A stretch of DNA of 12,314 nucleotides from Arthrobacter sp. (GCA_025464545.1 JAODMA010000169.1:1-12314); one strand, 5' to 3'; shown: positions 1 through 7,458, counted from the stretch's first letter. Translations and numbers: made by a program. Notes: generated by a model from the sequence alone, not told the origin.

Positions 1-1151
1 AGCACGACGCCGAGGACCGCCACGGCTGCGGTGAGCGCGATGCCGCCGTACGGCACGCCCGCCTTGTTCATGCGTGCGGCGAACTTGGGAGCCGAGCCCG
101 TGACCGACATGGAACGCATGATGCGTCCGGTGGAGTACAGACCGGCGTTCAGCGAGGACAGTGCCGCAGTAAGGACCACCAGGTTCATGATCGCGTCCAC
201 GCCCTCCACCCCGATGGAGCCGAAGAAGGTGACGAAGGGGCTTTCGCCGGCCTTGTAGGAGGTGTACGGCAGAAGCAGGGAGAGCAGGACCAGGGAACCG
301 ACGTAGAAGACGGCGATGCGGACGATCACCGTGTTGATGGCCTTCGGCATGATCTTCTCGGGGTTTTCGGTTTCGCCGGCCGCGGTGCCGATCAGCTCGA
401 TCGACGCGTAGGCGAACACGACGCCCTGCATCACCACAACCGCCGGCAACAGCCCGTTCGGGAACAGCCCGCCATGGTCCTGGATCAGGCTGAAGCCGAC
501 CTCCTGCCCAGCGACCGGGGTGCCGAAGAGCACGAAGTAGATGCCCACCACCAGGAACGTCACGAGCGCCACCACCTTGATCAGGGCGAACCAGAACTCC
601 AGCTCGCCAAAAACCTTGACGGAGACCAGGTTCAGGCCCAGCACGAGGATCAGGGCGGCGAGGGCCCAGGTCCACTGCGGCACCTCCGCGATGGGGGCCC
701 AGTACTTTTTGAAGAAGTTCATATAGAGCGCGACGGCGGTGATGTCCACGATCGCCGTCATGGCCCAGTTCAGCCAGTAGAGCCAGCCGGTGACGAAGGC
801 CGCCTTTTCACCGAAGAACTCGCGGGCATAGGAGACGAACGAGCCCGAGGACGGCCGGTGCATGACGAGTTCGCCGAGCGCGCGCAGGATCAGGAAGGCG
901 AAGAAACCGCACACGGCGTAGCTGAGGACCAGCGCTGGCCCGGCCGTGGCAAGCCGTCCGCCGGCGCCCATGAAGAGCCCGGTGCCGATGGCACCGCCGA
1001 TCGCGATCATCTGGACCTGGCGTGGTTTGAGGCCCTTGTGGTAGCCCTCATCCTCGACATGGAGGGTGGTTTCAGAGGCGTGGGCGTGCGCCGGAATGGT
1101 GTGGTCGGTGATGGCCTGCTTCTGCGTGCTGGCCGGTTGAGACTGGATCAT
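1..1151 (-). CDS. ansP: AnsP-like L-asparagine / amino acid permease (APC family), C-terminus cut by the window edge
   Basis: An inner-membrane amino acid:proton symporter of the APC superfamily, most likely importing L-asparagine. The frame is open from ATG at 1151 to the left edge, giving 383 residues. Relatives are close to 500 residues, so roughly the last 100 are outside the window. After a 40-residue hydrophilic N-terminus comes the APC first-helix motif [10 protein letters not shown] (51-60), followed by about ten hydrophobic segments. [13 protein letters not shown] (93-105) and [11 protein letters not shown] (262-272) are typical of the AnsP/GabP/AroP group. The start is supported by AAAGGAG six bases upstream. 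It begins 13 bases after the aspartate ammonia-lyase stop, so it is the last visible gene of the asparagine operon. The family is seen in the sequence. The asparagine specificity is inferred mainly from the neighbouring asparaginase and aspA, and aspartate or another amino acid is possible. Confidence 0.85.
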   Translation of the reverse strand, partial: MIQSQPASTQKQAITDHTIPAHAHASETTLHVEDEGYHKGLKPRQVQMIAIGGAIGTGLFMGAGGRLATAGPALVLSYAVCGFFAFLILRALGELVMHRPSSGSFVSYAREFFGEKAAFVTGWLYWLNWAMTAIVDITAVALYMNFFKKYWAPIAEVPQWTWALAALILVLGLNLVSVKVFGELEFWFALIKVVALVTFLVVGIYFVLFGTPVAGQEVGFSLIQDHGGLFPNGLLPAVVVMQGVVFAYASIELIGTAAGETENPEKIMPKAINTVIVRIAVFYVGSLVLLSLLLPYTSYKAGESPFVTFFGSIGVEGVDAIMNLVVLTAALSSLNAGLYSTGRIMRSMSVTGSAPKFAARMNKAGVPYGGIALTAAVAVLGVV

Positions 1152-1164
1152 GGGACTCCTTTGT

Positions 1165-2580
1165 CTATTTGCTCAGGTTGGCGAGGCGCTCGGGGCTGAG
1201 CAGTTCCTGAAGCTGGCCGGCCGTGAGCAGGCCGTGTTCCAGGACCAGCTCGGCAACACCCTTGCCGGTGGCGAGGGCTTCCTGGGCGATGGCGGTTGCG
1301 GTGGCGTAGCCGAGGTGGGGGTTCAGCGCCGTGACGAGGCCTATGGACCGTTCCACGGTCGCGCGAAGGTGCTCGGTGTTGGCCGTGATGCCCCGGACGC
1401 AGCGGGCGGTCAGGATCCGGCACGCTGCCTCCAGGTGGGTGATGCTCTTGTGGAGGCTGTGGACGATGATCGGTTCGAAGGCGTTGAGCTGGAGCTGCCC
1501 GGCTTCGGCCGCCATCGTGATGGTGACATCGTTGCCGATGACTTCGTAGGCCACCTGGCTGACCACTTCCGGGATCACCGGGTTGATCTTGCCGGGCATG
1601 ATGGAAGACCCGGACTGCACGGCCGGTAGGTTGATCTCACCGAAGCCCGCGCGCGGTCCGGACGAGAGCAGCCGGAGGTCGTTACAGATCTTGGAGAGCT
1701 TGACGGCGACGCGCTTGAGTACGCCGGAGAGGTGCACGAAGGCGCCGACGTCCTGCGTAGCCTCGATGAGGTCCACCGCGGTGACCAGCGGCAGACCGGT
1801 GATTTCGCCCAGGTGCCGGCATGCCGCGTCGGCGTAGCCCGCGGGGGCGTTCAATCCGGTGCCGATTGCCGTGGCGCCAAGGTTGATTTCGTGGATCAGG
1901 AGGTCCGCCTCCGCCAGCCGCAGCCGGTCCTCGCCGATGGTCACCGCGTAGCTGCCGAACTCCTGGCCCAGGGTCATCGGGACCGCGTCCTGGAGCTGCG
2001 TGCGTCCCATTTTCACGACGGTGCGGAATTCCATGGCCTTGGCGGCGAAGGCTTCCTCCAGTTCCGCCAGGGCTTCCAGCAGTTCGCGGGCGGCGAAGAT
2101 GGTGCCGAGTTTCACGGCGGTGGGATAGACGTCGTTGGTGGACTGGCTGAGGTTCACGTGGTCGTTCGGATGCAGCCGGGCGTAGTCACCCTTCGGGTGG
2201 CCCAGGATTTCCAGCGCCCGGTTCGCGATGACCTCGTTGGCGTTCATGTTGGACGACGTCCCGGCACCGCCCTGGATGACATCCACGACGAACTGCTCGC
2301 TGTACTTGCCGATCATCACGTCCATGCAGGCGTCCTCGATGGCCTCCGCGCGCTCGCCGTCCAGGAGCCCGAGCTCGCGGTTGGTCCGGGCCGCCGCGAG
2401 CTTCACGGCGGCCAGCCCGCGGACCAGATGCATGTTGGAGGAGAGGGTCTGGCCGGTGATCGGGAAGTTCTCCACGGCGCGGAGGGTGTGGACGCCCCAG
2501 TAGGCGTCGACGGGGATGTCGCGGTCCCCGAGCAGATCGTGTTCGGAGCGGAACGCCGTATGCGCGTCGGATTCGGTCAT
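1165..2580 (-). CDS. aspA: Aspartate ammonia-lyase (aspartase)
   Basis: Cytosolic enzyme that converts L-aspartate to fumarate and ammonium, feeding the TCA cycle. The protein has 471 residues, the usual length for bacterial aspartases, which work as tetramers. Family motifs are all present: [10 protein letters not shown] (107-116), the QSTNDVYPT substrate-binding block (146-154), [10 protein letters not shown] (192-201), and the fumarase/aspartase signature [10 protein letters not shown] (324-333), which holds the catalytic serine loop. Fumarase C shares this fold, but the N-terminal [15 protein letters not shown] block and the asparaginase neighbour favour aspartase. The frame stays open far upstream, but ATG at 2580 is chosen for three reasons. 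The homologous N-terminus begins there, GAGGA lies about five bases upstream, and it falls 8 bases after the asparaginase stop. It is the third gene of a tightly spaced operon with the permease 13 bases downstream. Confidence 0.95.
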   Translation of the reverse strand: MTESDAHTAFRSEHDLLGDRDIPVDAYWGVHTLRAVENFPITGQTLSSNMHLVRGLAAVKLAAARTNRELGLLDGERAEAIEDACMDVMIGKYSEQFVVDVIQGGAGTSSNMNANEVIANRALEILGHPKGDYARLHPNDHVNLSQSTNDVYPTAVKLGTIFAARELLEALAELEEAFAAKAMEFRTVVKMGRTQLQDAVPMTLGQEFGSYAVTIGEDRLRLAEADLLIHEINLGATAIGTGLNAPAGYADAACRHLGEITGLPLVTAVDLIEATQDVGAFVHLSGVLKRVAVKLSKICNDLRLLSSGPRAGFGEINLPAVQSGSSIMPGKINPVIPEVVSQVAYEVIGNDVTITMAAEAGQLQLNAFEPIIVHSLHKSITHLEAACRILTARCVRGITANTEHLRATVERSIGLVTALNPHLGYATATAIAQEALATGKGVAELVLEHGLLTAGQLQELLSPERLANLSK

Positions 2581-2588
2581 GGCTGTCC

Positions 2589-3650
2589 TCAAAGGGTTTC
2601 GGGGGCGGGAGAGGTGGCAGGGAGGAAGTCGGTGGCCAGAAGACGGCCGACCGGCCGGCCCCCGCCCAGGACCGTGCCAGTGGCGAGGCTGGCGAGGGGC
2701 GCGGTGTCGACGTCGAGCGCCTCCAGGGCGCGGACGGTGACCGGCAGGCGCGCGCGGTCGCCGCCGTCGGAAATCTTCAGAGCAATGGCGCGGCCGTCCG
2801 GCAGGCCCACCAGCTGCACGCCCTCGAAGCCGTCCTTGGCCAGCAGGCCGGGCATCAGGCGCATCAGCTCGGTGACGTCGCGCTCTTCGCCCCCCACCAT
2901 CTCCGGGTGCTGGCGCATGGCGTGGGCGACCGCTGCCTCGGCGTTTTCGGCGGGGGTGGCTCCCGTGGCCGGCTCCGCCGCGGCCAGGCGGCTGAAGGCA
3001 CGTGCCATCCCGCGGAGGGTGAGGGCGAAGAGCGGGGTGCCGCAGCCGTCCGTGCTGGTGCCGGAGGGTTCCTCGGAGGTGAGCTCGCGCACGGTTTCCG
3101 CGACGAGCTTCTGCAGGGGGTGGGCGGGGTCCAGGTAGCCCTGCACCGGCCAGCCGTTGACGACGCACGTCGCGGCCATTGCAGCGTGTTTGCCTGAGCA
3201 GTTCTGTGTCAGCTGGGTGGGTGTCCCGCCGCCGCGGAGCCATTCGGCGCGTTCGCGGACGCCGTAGGGCAGGTCGGTGCTGTTTTCCAGGATTCCGGCC
3301 GGAAGGCCGTGGAGCTGCAGGATCCGGGCGGCGCCGTCGCGGTGCCGGGCTGCGCCGGAATGGCTGGCGGCGGTGAGGGCCAGGAGGTCAGCAGGCAGGT
3401 CCAGCCCGGAGCGGACCATGGCCACGGCCTGCAGGGGTTTCAGCGCTGACCGCGGATAGAAGGGCGCCAGCGGATCACCTGCAGCAAACAGGGTCCGGGT
3501 GCCGGCGGGTTCCTGGGACACGGCGATCAGGGAACCGTAGTGGATGCTTTCCACCAATCCGTCGCGGGTCTGGGCCGCGAGTGGTACGTGCTGCGGCAGC
3601 CCGCTGCGTTCCGGTCCAGGGGTGGTTTCGGTCAGGGCAGGGAAAGGCAT
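2589..3650 (-). CDS. L-asparaginase, Rhizobium etli type (asparaginase II family, class 3)
   Basis: Hydrolyses L-asparagine to L-aspartate and ammonium in the cytoplasm, as no signal peptide is visible. The 353-residue protein does not resemble E. coli AnsA/AnsB or the plant-type Ntn asparaginases. It carries the hallmarks of the R. etli-type family (Pfam Asparaginase_II): RSALKPLQ (67-74) with the Ser68-x-x-Lys71 pair, TAASHSG (93-99), CSGKHAAM (151-158), DGCGTP (201-206) and a conserved AKDGFEG lysine (Lys272). In characterised members the two cysteines and the lysine (here Cys151, Lys154 and Cys203) bind zinc. All are retained, so the enzyme looks intact. The start at ATG 3650 has AAGGA five bases upstream. 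The gene lies 23 bases after the GntR-type regulator gene and 8 bases before aspA, so asparagine is converted to fumarate by consecutive enzymes of one transcript. Confidence 0.92.
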   Translation of the reverse strand: MPFPALTETTPGPERSGLPQHVPLAAQTRDGLVESIHYGSLIAVSQEPAGTRTLFAAGDPLAPFYPRSALKPLQAVAMVRSGLDLPADLLALTAASHSGAARHRDGAARILQLHGLPAGILENSTDLPYGVRERAEWLRGGGTPTQLTQNCSGKHAAMAATCVVNGWPVQGYLDPAHPLQKLVAETVRELTSEEPSGTSTDGCGTPLFALTLRGMARAFSRLAAAEPATGATPAENAEAAVAHAMRQHPEMVGGEERDVTELMRLMPGLLAKDGFEGVQLVGLPDGRAIALKISDGGDRARLPVTVRALEALDVDTAPLASLATGTVLGGGRPVGRLLATDFLPATSPAPETL

Positions 3651-3673
3651 GGAGTCCTTGCTGTGGTGGACGG

Positions 3674-4396
3674 CTACTGGCTGAGGATGGAATCGAGGGC
3701 CACGCCCACGGCGGTTAGGTGTTCGCCCATGGCGGCCTGTGCGCCGGCGGCATCGCCCGATTCGATGGCCTGGAGGATGCGCTGGTGCTCCCGGTCCGAG
3801 GCCAGCTGGCGGTCGGCCACCATGTTGAGGGTCTCCGACTGATGGGCGAGTGCACCGCGGATATCGGTCACGACACTATCGAAGACCTAGTTGCCGCTGG
3901 CCCGGGCTATGGCAGCGTGGAAGCTGGAGTCAAGGCTGACCCAGGCCTCAGGGTCATCCTCTGCGGCCATGGCTGCCACGATGTCCCGGAGACCCTCAAG
4001 TTCCTCAGCGGTGCGGCGCTGTGCGGCGAGCCCGGCGGCAGGCACCTCGATGTGGGGGCGGGCTTCCGTGAGGTCCCGGGCGGAGTAGGAGCCCAGGACG
4101 AGGTCCTTGGCCACCTGGCTGGCGACCACGAAGGTGCCCTTGCCGGTTTTCGTCACCGTCAGACCCAGGGCCGTGCAGGAGCGAAGCGCCTCACGGACCA
4201 CCGAACGGCTGACCCCGTACCGCTGCGCGAGCGTGGTCTCGGAACTGAGTTTGGCTCCTACCTCCACGAGGCCTGACTCGATGTCCGTCCGGAGGGCATT
4301 GAAGACGGCTTCGGCGGCGCTGAGGCGTTGCAGGGGCGCTGTCGCCCCGGCGTCTGAGGCAGGTTGTCCTGCTGTCCGGCTGTCTGACAGGTTCAC
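3674..4396 (-). pseudogene. GntR/FadR-type (FCD) transcriptional regulator interrupted by an in-frame amber codon
   Basis: First gene of the asparagine operon and probably its local repressor. Residues 27-95 form a winged-helix GntR DNA-binding domain, with a recognition helix around RYGVSRSVVREAL (59-71) and a wing at TKTGKGTF. From about 105 onward it is an all-helical FCD effector domain. Translation stops at a TAG at 3887-3889, after 169 residues. Reading straight through in the same frame gives 70 more residues that complete a normal 240-position FadR-family protein, ending at TAG 3674-3676. The four expected FCD metal/ligand residues are Asp156, His160, His204 and His226, and the last two lie beyond the amber. 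Upstream of it, SFHAAIARASGN is intact, and no other lesion is visible. A single CAG (Gln) to TAG change would explain it. The truncated product may still bind DNA but should not sense its ligand. Sequencing error, readthrough, or restart at the GTG at 3871 remain possible. The start is GTG at 4396 with no Shine-Dalgarno; see the promoter entry. Confidence 0.85.
4380..4390 (-). promoter_or_regulatory. Candidate FadR/GntR-type operator inside the regulator's own 5' end
   Basis: A perfect 5-1-5 palindrome, CTGTC-A-GACAG, covers codons 3-6 of the gntR gene. Its GT-N3-AC core is the core seen in operators of FadR-subfamily (FCD) GntR regulators. It would fall at about +7 to +17 of the predicted transcript, a good place for autorepression of the whole operon. 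The palindrome is visible in the sequence. Binding by this regulator is inferred. Confidence 0.45.
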
Positions 4397-4402
4397 CCGT
4401 CA

Positions 4403-4432
4403 AATATGGCATGGATCACAGGAGCGTGTCAA
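4403..4432 (-). promoter_or_regulatory. Promoter of the asparagine operon, likely leaderless
   Basis: On the minus strand a perfect TTGACA -35 box (4432-4427) is followed after 18 bases by CATATT (4408-4403), matching four of six -10 consensus positions. The predicted transcription start, 7 bases on, coincides with the G of the GTG start at 4396. No ribosome binding site lies before that codon. Both facts fit a leaderless mRNA, which is common in actinobacteria. The promoter lies in the 70-base gap after the AraC gene and would drive gntR, asparaginase, aspA and the permease. Confidence 0.6.
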
Positions 4433-4466
4433 CGCTGTGTGCAGGTGCGGGCATTTCTGGCCGACC

Positions 4467-5330
4467 TCAGCCCTGAAGCCGCTGCCGGTAATGCCGCGGT
4501 GTCTCGCCGGCTTCGTTGCGGAAGTGCCGGTTGAAGTTCGAAAGGTTGGAAAACCCCACCTCGAAGCAGATATCGGAGATGGCTTTATCGCTGCGCTCCA
4601 GAAGGCGCCGGGCGTGGGCGAGCCGGAGTTTGCGCACCAGATCGCTGAAGTTCTGGCCCGTGGCACGCTTGAAGTACTTCGAAAAGGTGGGTTCTGACAT
4701 TCCAACCAAGCCGGCCGCCTCGGACATCTTGACCGTACCGGCATGGTTGCCGAAGACGTATTCCAGCACGATGTCGACCACGGCCGCCCCCTGGCCATCC
4801 AGCTGCGGCCTGAACCATTCTTCGGCCAGGTAGCGGCGTTCGCCCTCCGGAGCACGGGCAAGAACCGTGAAGAGCTCAAACATGTGGTGCAGTCGTTCCA
4901 GTCCGGTAGAGGCGCCCATCGCCGCGATGGCCGCAGCGGCTGACTCGGCCGACCTTCCCAGGAACTCAATGCCGCGCGCCGACTGTTCCAGCAGCGGCTC
5001 GACTTCGGACATTTCAGGAACCGTGGCAGCTGCCTGCCGGATCCACTTCCCGTCGAACTGCACCACGGCATCACGCCGCTCCAGCACCTCTCCGGGTTCA
5101 AGGTCGCTGACCCAATCGTGGGGGAGCCCGGAACCTACCAGCGAAACATGCCCTGCCTCGAAGGTGCCGACGTGGTCTCCCACGATGAATTTCCCGGTGC
5201 CCTTCCGGATCAGGTGGATCTCGTATTCCGGATGGTAGTTCCACCGGGCAAGCGGGCTGGGATAGTCATGCTCGGTCCACCGCACGGAATGGTGCGGATC
5301 GGCAGGAATGACCTCCCGGTTGGCGCGCAT
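4467..5330 (-). CDS. AraC-family transcriptional regulator with N-terminal cupin domain
   Basis: DNA-binding regulator of 287 residues. The N-terminal half (about 20-110) is a cupin-like effector-binding barrel with a histidine-rich strand, YHPEYEIHLI (32-41), and GTFEAGHVSLVGSGLPHDW (55-73). The C-terminal 100 residues (about 185-285) hold the two AraC helix-turn-helix motifs, SEAAGLVGMSEPTFSKYFK and the family signature KAISDICFEVGFSNLSNFNRHF (249-270). ATG at 5330 begins the recognisable domain, but no clear Shine-Dalgarno precedes it. The frame stays open upstream to at least 5400 without an ATG or GTG in frame, so the start is uncertain. It sits between the SDR gene (stop 110 bases upstream) and the gntR promoter, and no terminator is visible on either side. 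Its target is unknown. Candidates are the adjacent asparagine operon, the SDR, or the sugar genes to the right. Cupin-AraC regulators commonly sense sugars or sugar acids, so a carbohydrate ligand is plausible but unproven. Confidence 0.88.
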   Translation of the reverse strand: MRANREVIPADPHHSVRWTEHDYPSPLARWNYHPEYEIHLIRKGTGKFIVGDHVGTFEAGHVSLVGSGLPHDWVSDLEPGEVLERRDAVVQFDGKWIRQAAATVPEMSEVEPLLEQSARGIEFLGRSAESAAAAIAAMGASTGLERLHHMFELFTVLARAPEGERRYLAEEWFRPQLDGQGAAVVDIVLEYVFGNHAGTVKMSEAAGLVGMSEPTFSKYFKRATGQNFSDLVRKLRLAHARRLLERSDKAISDICFEVGFSNLSNFNRHFRNEAGETPRHYRQRLQG

Positions 5331-5389
5331 GCCGACGAGCCGTTGGGCCAGCCTGGCGGCGGCGCCCTCACTCCGTTCCTCCGTGCGCC

Positions 5390-5408
5390 ATGGCAGACAG
5401 TATGGCAG
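5390..5408. repeat. Short direct repeat upstream of the AraC gene
   Basis: Two copies of ATGGCAG (5390-5396 and 5402-5408) are spaced 12 bases start to start, about 60-80 bases upstream of the AraC-type gene's start codon. AraC regulators often bind direct repeats, so this could be an autoregulatory site. Seven-base repeats also arise by chance, and binding is a guess. Confidence 0.2.
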
Positions 5409-5439
5409 TACCCGGCCGGACCCTGACGAACGTGCCGGA

Positions 5440-6213
5440 TCAGAAGAGCGCGATGCCGGTCAGTTCAGCAAGCCGGTCCAGGAGCCTGTCCTGGAATCCG
5501 GGATCAAGGGTCCTGGGGGCGGGCGCCTGGCGTTTCCGGTGGTACCAGTACCCGCCGCTTGCAGTCGCCACCGGATCGTTGCTGGTGGCCAACCACGTTT
5601 GGGTGAGGTGTCCCATCTCCAGGTCGTCCGGGGCGCCGGGGCCGCCCATTTTGGTGGGAACCCATCCCGGGTCCACGGCGTGGCTTTGTACCGCCGGCCA
5701 GCGGCGCGCGAGCGCCAGGGCGAGTGTGGCGACGTGGAGCTTGCTCTCGGAGTATGCCTGGCCGGGGTTCCAGCGCCGCCGGGTCCAATCGATGTCATCC
5801 AGTTCCAGTGAGCCGCCGCCGGCCCGGTGCATTCCGCTGCTGAGATAGACCAGCCGGTCCGGCCGGTTGATCAGCGCGGTGAGCAGGTAGGGCGCCAGGG
5901 TGTTCACGGCCAGGGTCCGCGCGTGCCCCTCCGGCGTCGACGCCCGAACGGGCTCCAGATACACCCCGGCGTTGTGGATGACGGCGTCCATTCTGCCGAA
6001 CCTGTTAACCTGGCCGGCCAGCCCGTGGGTTTCGGCCGCGCTGCTGAGATCGCCGACGACGACGCCCACGGCCCGTGTGGCCAGATCGGCGAGGGCGTCC
6101 GCACGTCCGGGTGTCCGGGCGTGCAGGAGGACCTCGTGGCCCTCGTCGAGGAGGCTGCGTGCCGCGGCGCGGCCAAGCCCGTCCGCGGAGCCGGTGATGA
6201 AGATGCGTGCCAC
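5440..6213 (-). CDS. Short-chain dehydrogenase/reductase (SDR), substrate unknown
   Basis: NAD(P)-dependent oxidoreductase of 257 residues with a single Rossmann domain and no membrane segment. It has the classical dinucleotide motif TGSADGLG (7-14), Asp55 in GDL, HNAG (80-83), an Asn in VNTLAP (103-108), the catalytic serine in YLSSGMHR (123-130), and YSESK (154-158) with the catalytic Tyr and Lys. DPGWVPTKM (181-189) closes the active site. The pattern is nearer to the retinol-dehydrogenase/WW-oxidoreductase branch than to the beta-ketoacyl reductases, but no substrate can be assigned. The start is GTG at 6213, supported by an AGGAAGGGA ribosome binding site. It lies 24 bases after the LacI-type gene on the same strand, so it is probably the second gene of that transcript and under the same control. 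A role in oxidising a sugar or sugar-derived alcohol would fit the neighbouring importer, but this is inference. Confidence 0.88.
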   Translation of the reverse strand: MARIFITGSADGLGRAAARSLLDEGHEVLLHARTPGRADALADLATRAVGVVVGDLSSAAETHGLAGQVNRFGRMDAVIHNAGVYLEPVRASTPEGHARTLAVNTLAPYLLTALINRPDRLVYLSSGMHRAGGGSLELDDIDWTRRRWNPGQAYSESKLHVATLALALARRWPAVQSHAVDPGWVPTKMGGPGAPDDLEMGHLTQTWLATSNDPVATASGGYWYHRKRQAPAPRTLDPGFQDRLLDRLAELTGIALF

Positions 6214-6237
6214 GGGAGTCCCTTCCTCAGTGCGCGA

Positions 6238-7248
6238 TCAGCCCGTCGTGGACGCCCGGACCACCAGCTCAGGAGGAAAAACTATCTGGGTCGGCATGAA
6301 ACCGGCTTCGGCGTCCGCCTCCCGGAGCAGCAATTCCAGGGCGGTGGCACCAATCAGTGCGCTGGGCTGCCGAATGGACGACAGCGGGACCACAGCTGCC
6401 GCCGCAAATTCAATATCGTCATAGCCGATCAGGGCGATCTCCTCCGGCACCTTCACGTCGCCCATCAGCATCAGGCCCTGGAGAACTCCCATGGCCAGCA
6501 GATCGTTGGCCGCGAAGATCGCATCCGGACGCATCGCCGCCGGCCGGAGCCTGATGGCCTCGCCTGCCGCCCGGCCGGACAGCACGGTCAGGGAATCGGT
6601 CCCGACGACTTCTACGGTGGCGCCGGGCACTTCCTGAACCGCCTTCCGTGCGCCCGCTAGCCTGTCTGCGACCTGGCGGATGCTCGACGGGCCGCCGACA
6701 AAGGCGATTCGCCGGCGGCCGAGGGAGAGCAAATGAGAAGCCGCCATCTCCCCGCCGGTCAGGTCATCCACTGCCACGGAGGAGAAGCTCAGGTTGTCCG
6801 TCTGCCGGTCGACCAGAACTGTGGGGATACCTCGTCCGCGCAGCTGTTCCAGCCGCGGGATCACGTTGCCGACGGGGGAGAGCAGCACTCCGCGGACACG
6901 CTGCTGTTCGAAGAGATCCAGGTACGCAGCTTCCCGGGCCGCGTCCTCATTGCTGTTGCCGACCAGGACAGTGAAATGCGCGGCGGTGGCCTTGTCCTCC
7001 GCACCTCTGGCAAGCTCCGTGAAGAACGGGTTGGCGGCGTCCAGGACCACCAGGCCGATACTGTGGCTCAGGCCGGCGCGAAGCTGCCGGGCGGCATCGT
7101 TGCGGACAAAGCCAAGCTGGTCGATCGCGGCCTGCACCCGGGACGTGACGTCCGCCGATACCTTCTCCGGCCGGTTCAGGACGTTGGAAACCGTTCCGAC
7201 GGAGACACCGGCCAGGGCTGCGACGTCCTTGACGCTGGCTGAAACCAT
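6238..7248 (-). CDS. LacI-family transcriptional regulator, probable repressor of the divergent sugar importer
   Basis: Sugar-responsive repressor of 336 residues. Residues 6-25 form the LacI helix-turn-helix (VKDVAALAGVSVGTVSNVLN), followed by the hinge helix around ARQLRAG (53-59) that inserts into the operator centre. The rest is a periplasmic-binding-protein-like effector domain. Probable ligand contacts are Asn73-Pro-Phe-Phe, the Arg of VDRQ (146-149), Asn248 and GYDD (275-278). The frame can be extended to a TTG at 7308. ATG at 7248 is preferred because AGGAG precedes it by 8 bases and the homologous domain starts there. It is transcribed away from the ABC importer, with three operator-like palindromes in the shared control region, and is followed by the SDR gene 24 bases on. 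The inducer is probably the imported sugar. LacI-type regulators of rhamnose genes are known in actinobacteria, so a RhaR role is possible but not shown. Confidence 0.92.
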   Translation of the reverse strand: MVSASVKDVAALAGVSVGTVSNVLNRPEKVSADVTSRVQAAIDQLGFVRNDAARQLRAGLSHSIGLVVLDAANPFFTELARGAEDKATAAHFTVLVGNSNEDAAREAAYLDLFEQQRVRGVLLSPVGNVIPRLEQLRGRGIPTVLVDRQTDNLSFSSVAVDDLTGGEMAASHLLSLGRRRIAFVGGPSSIRQVADRLAGARKAVQEVPGATVEVVGTDSLTVLSGRAAGEAIRLRPAAMRPDAIFAANDLLAMGVLQGLMLMGDVKVPEEIALIGYDDIEFAAAAVVPLSSIRQPSALIGATALELLLREADAEAGFMPTQIVFPPELVVRASTTG

Positions 7249-7320
7249 CTGCTGAGCTCCTGATCGCGGACGTCGCGGCGCTGCCGGGCGGCTGCGTTGC
7301 GGTACCAAGGTGGTGTCCTC

Positions 7321-7348
7321 AGGATACCCGTTCAGGGCGCAATTTGAA
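7321..7348 (-). promoter_or_regulatory. Predicted promoter of the lacI-SDR transcript
   Basis: On the minus strand TTCAAA (7348-7343) and TATCCT (7326-7321) are separated by 16 bases, each with four consensus matches. The predicted start, near 7314, gives a leader of about 65 bases before the ATG at 7248. The -35 box lies inside one of the operator-like palindromes, which would make the gene autorepressed. Confidence 0.4.
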
Positions 7349-7357
7349 CCCTTTCAA
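7344..7357. promoter_or_regulatory. LacI-type operator-like palindrome (lacI-proximal)
   Basis: TTGAA-CCCT-TTCAA is a perfect 5-base inverted repeat with a 4-base centre. It matches the TGAA-N4-TTCA framework of the site at 7445-7458 but lacks the usual central CG. It overlaps the predicted -35 box of the lacI gene. Confidence 0.45.
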
Positions 7358-7369
7358 TGAAACGTATCA
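7358..7369. promoter_or_regulatory. LacI-type operator-like palindrome (middle)
   Basis: TGAAACGTATCA pairs at ten of twelve positions and has the central CG typical of LacI-family operators. It abuts the previous palindrome, with centres 13 bases apart. It lies about 30 bases upstream of the importer's predicted -35 box. Confidence 0.55.
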
Positions 7370-7399
7370 AAATGTCCGCGGCGGCCCTGGTCGCAGCCC

Positions 7400-7428
7400 T
7401 TGACGAGGTCCCGCCGGGCGCTTATGCT
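7400..7428 (+). promoter_or_regulatory. Predicted promoter of the sugar ABC importer operon
   Basis: TTGACG (7400-7405) matches five of six -35 positions. It is followed, at the ideal 17-base spacing, by TATGCT (7423-7428), which matches four of six -10 positions. Transcription should start near 7435, leaving about 74 bases of leader before the preferred ATG at 7509. The best LacI-type operator lies at about +11 to +24. Confidence 0.6.
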
Positions 7429-7444
7429 TCAAATCACAGCACGC

Positions 7445-7458
7445 ATGAAACGATTCAT
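7445..7458. promoter_or_regulatory. LacI-type operator, main site for importer repression
   Basis: ATGAAACGATTCAT is a palindrome with perfect 5-base arms (ATGAA/TTCAT) and a central CG, pairing at twelve of fourteen positions. It lies just downstream of the predicted transcription start of the importer operon, where a bound repressor would block initiation or early elongation. The divergent LacI-type gene is the obvious partner. Confidence 0.7.

Noticed and set aside
301..309. Arg for Lys in the second Walker A of the ABC ATPase (protein residues 301-309), taken at first as an inactivating change
   Set aside because: A degenerate second Walker A (GAGRTE) is normal in the RbsA/RhaT tandem ATPase class. 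Coordinates here are protein residues of the gene at 7509-9053.
1732..3138. A 468-codon open frame on the plus strand opposite aspA and asparaginase
   Set aside because: It is antisense to two genes with clear catalytic motifs. Its composition (Gly/Arg/Ala/Val-rich, no domain pattern) is that of a high-GC shadow frame.
2581..3243. Upstream extension of aspA by 221 codons in the same frame
   Set aside because: The extension overlaps the asparaginase gene in another frame and is Arg/Pro/Ala-rich. The aspartase N-terminus and a ribosome binding site both mark ATG 2580.
7249..7308. N-terminal extension of the LacI regulator from a TTG codon
   Set aside because: ATG 7248 has a good ribosome binding site and starts right at the conserved HTH. 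The added 20 residues (Arg/Pro-rich) look like leader sequence.
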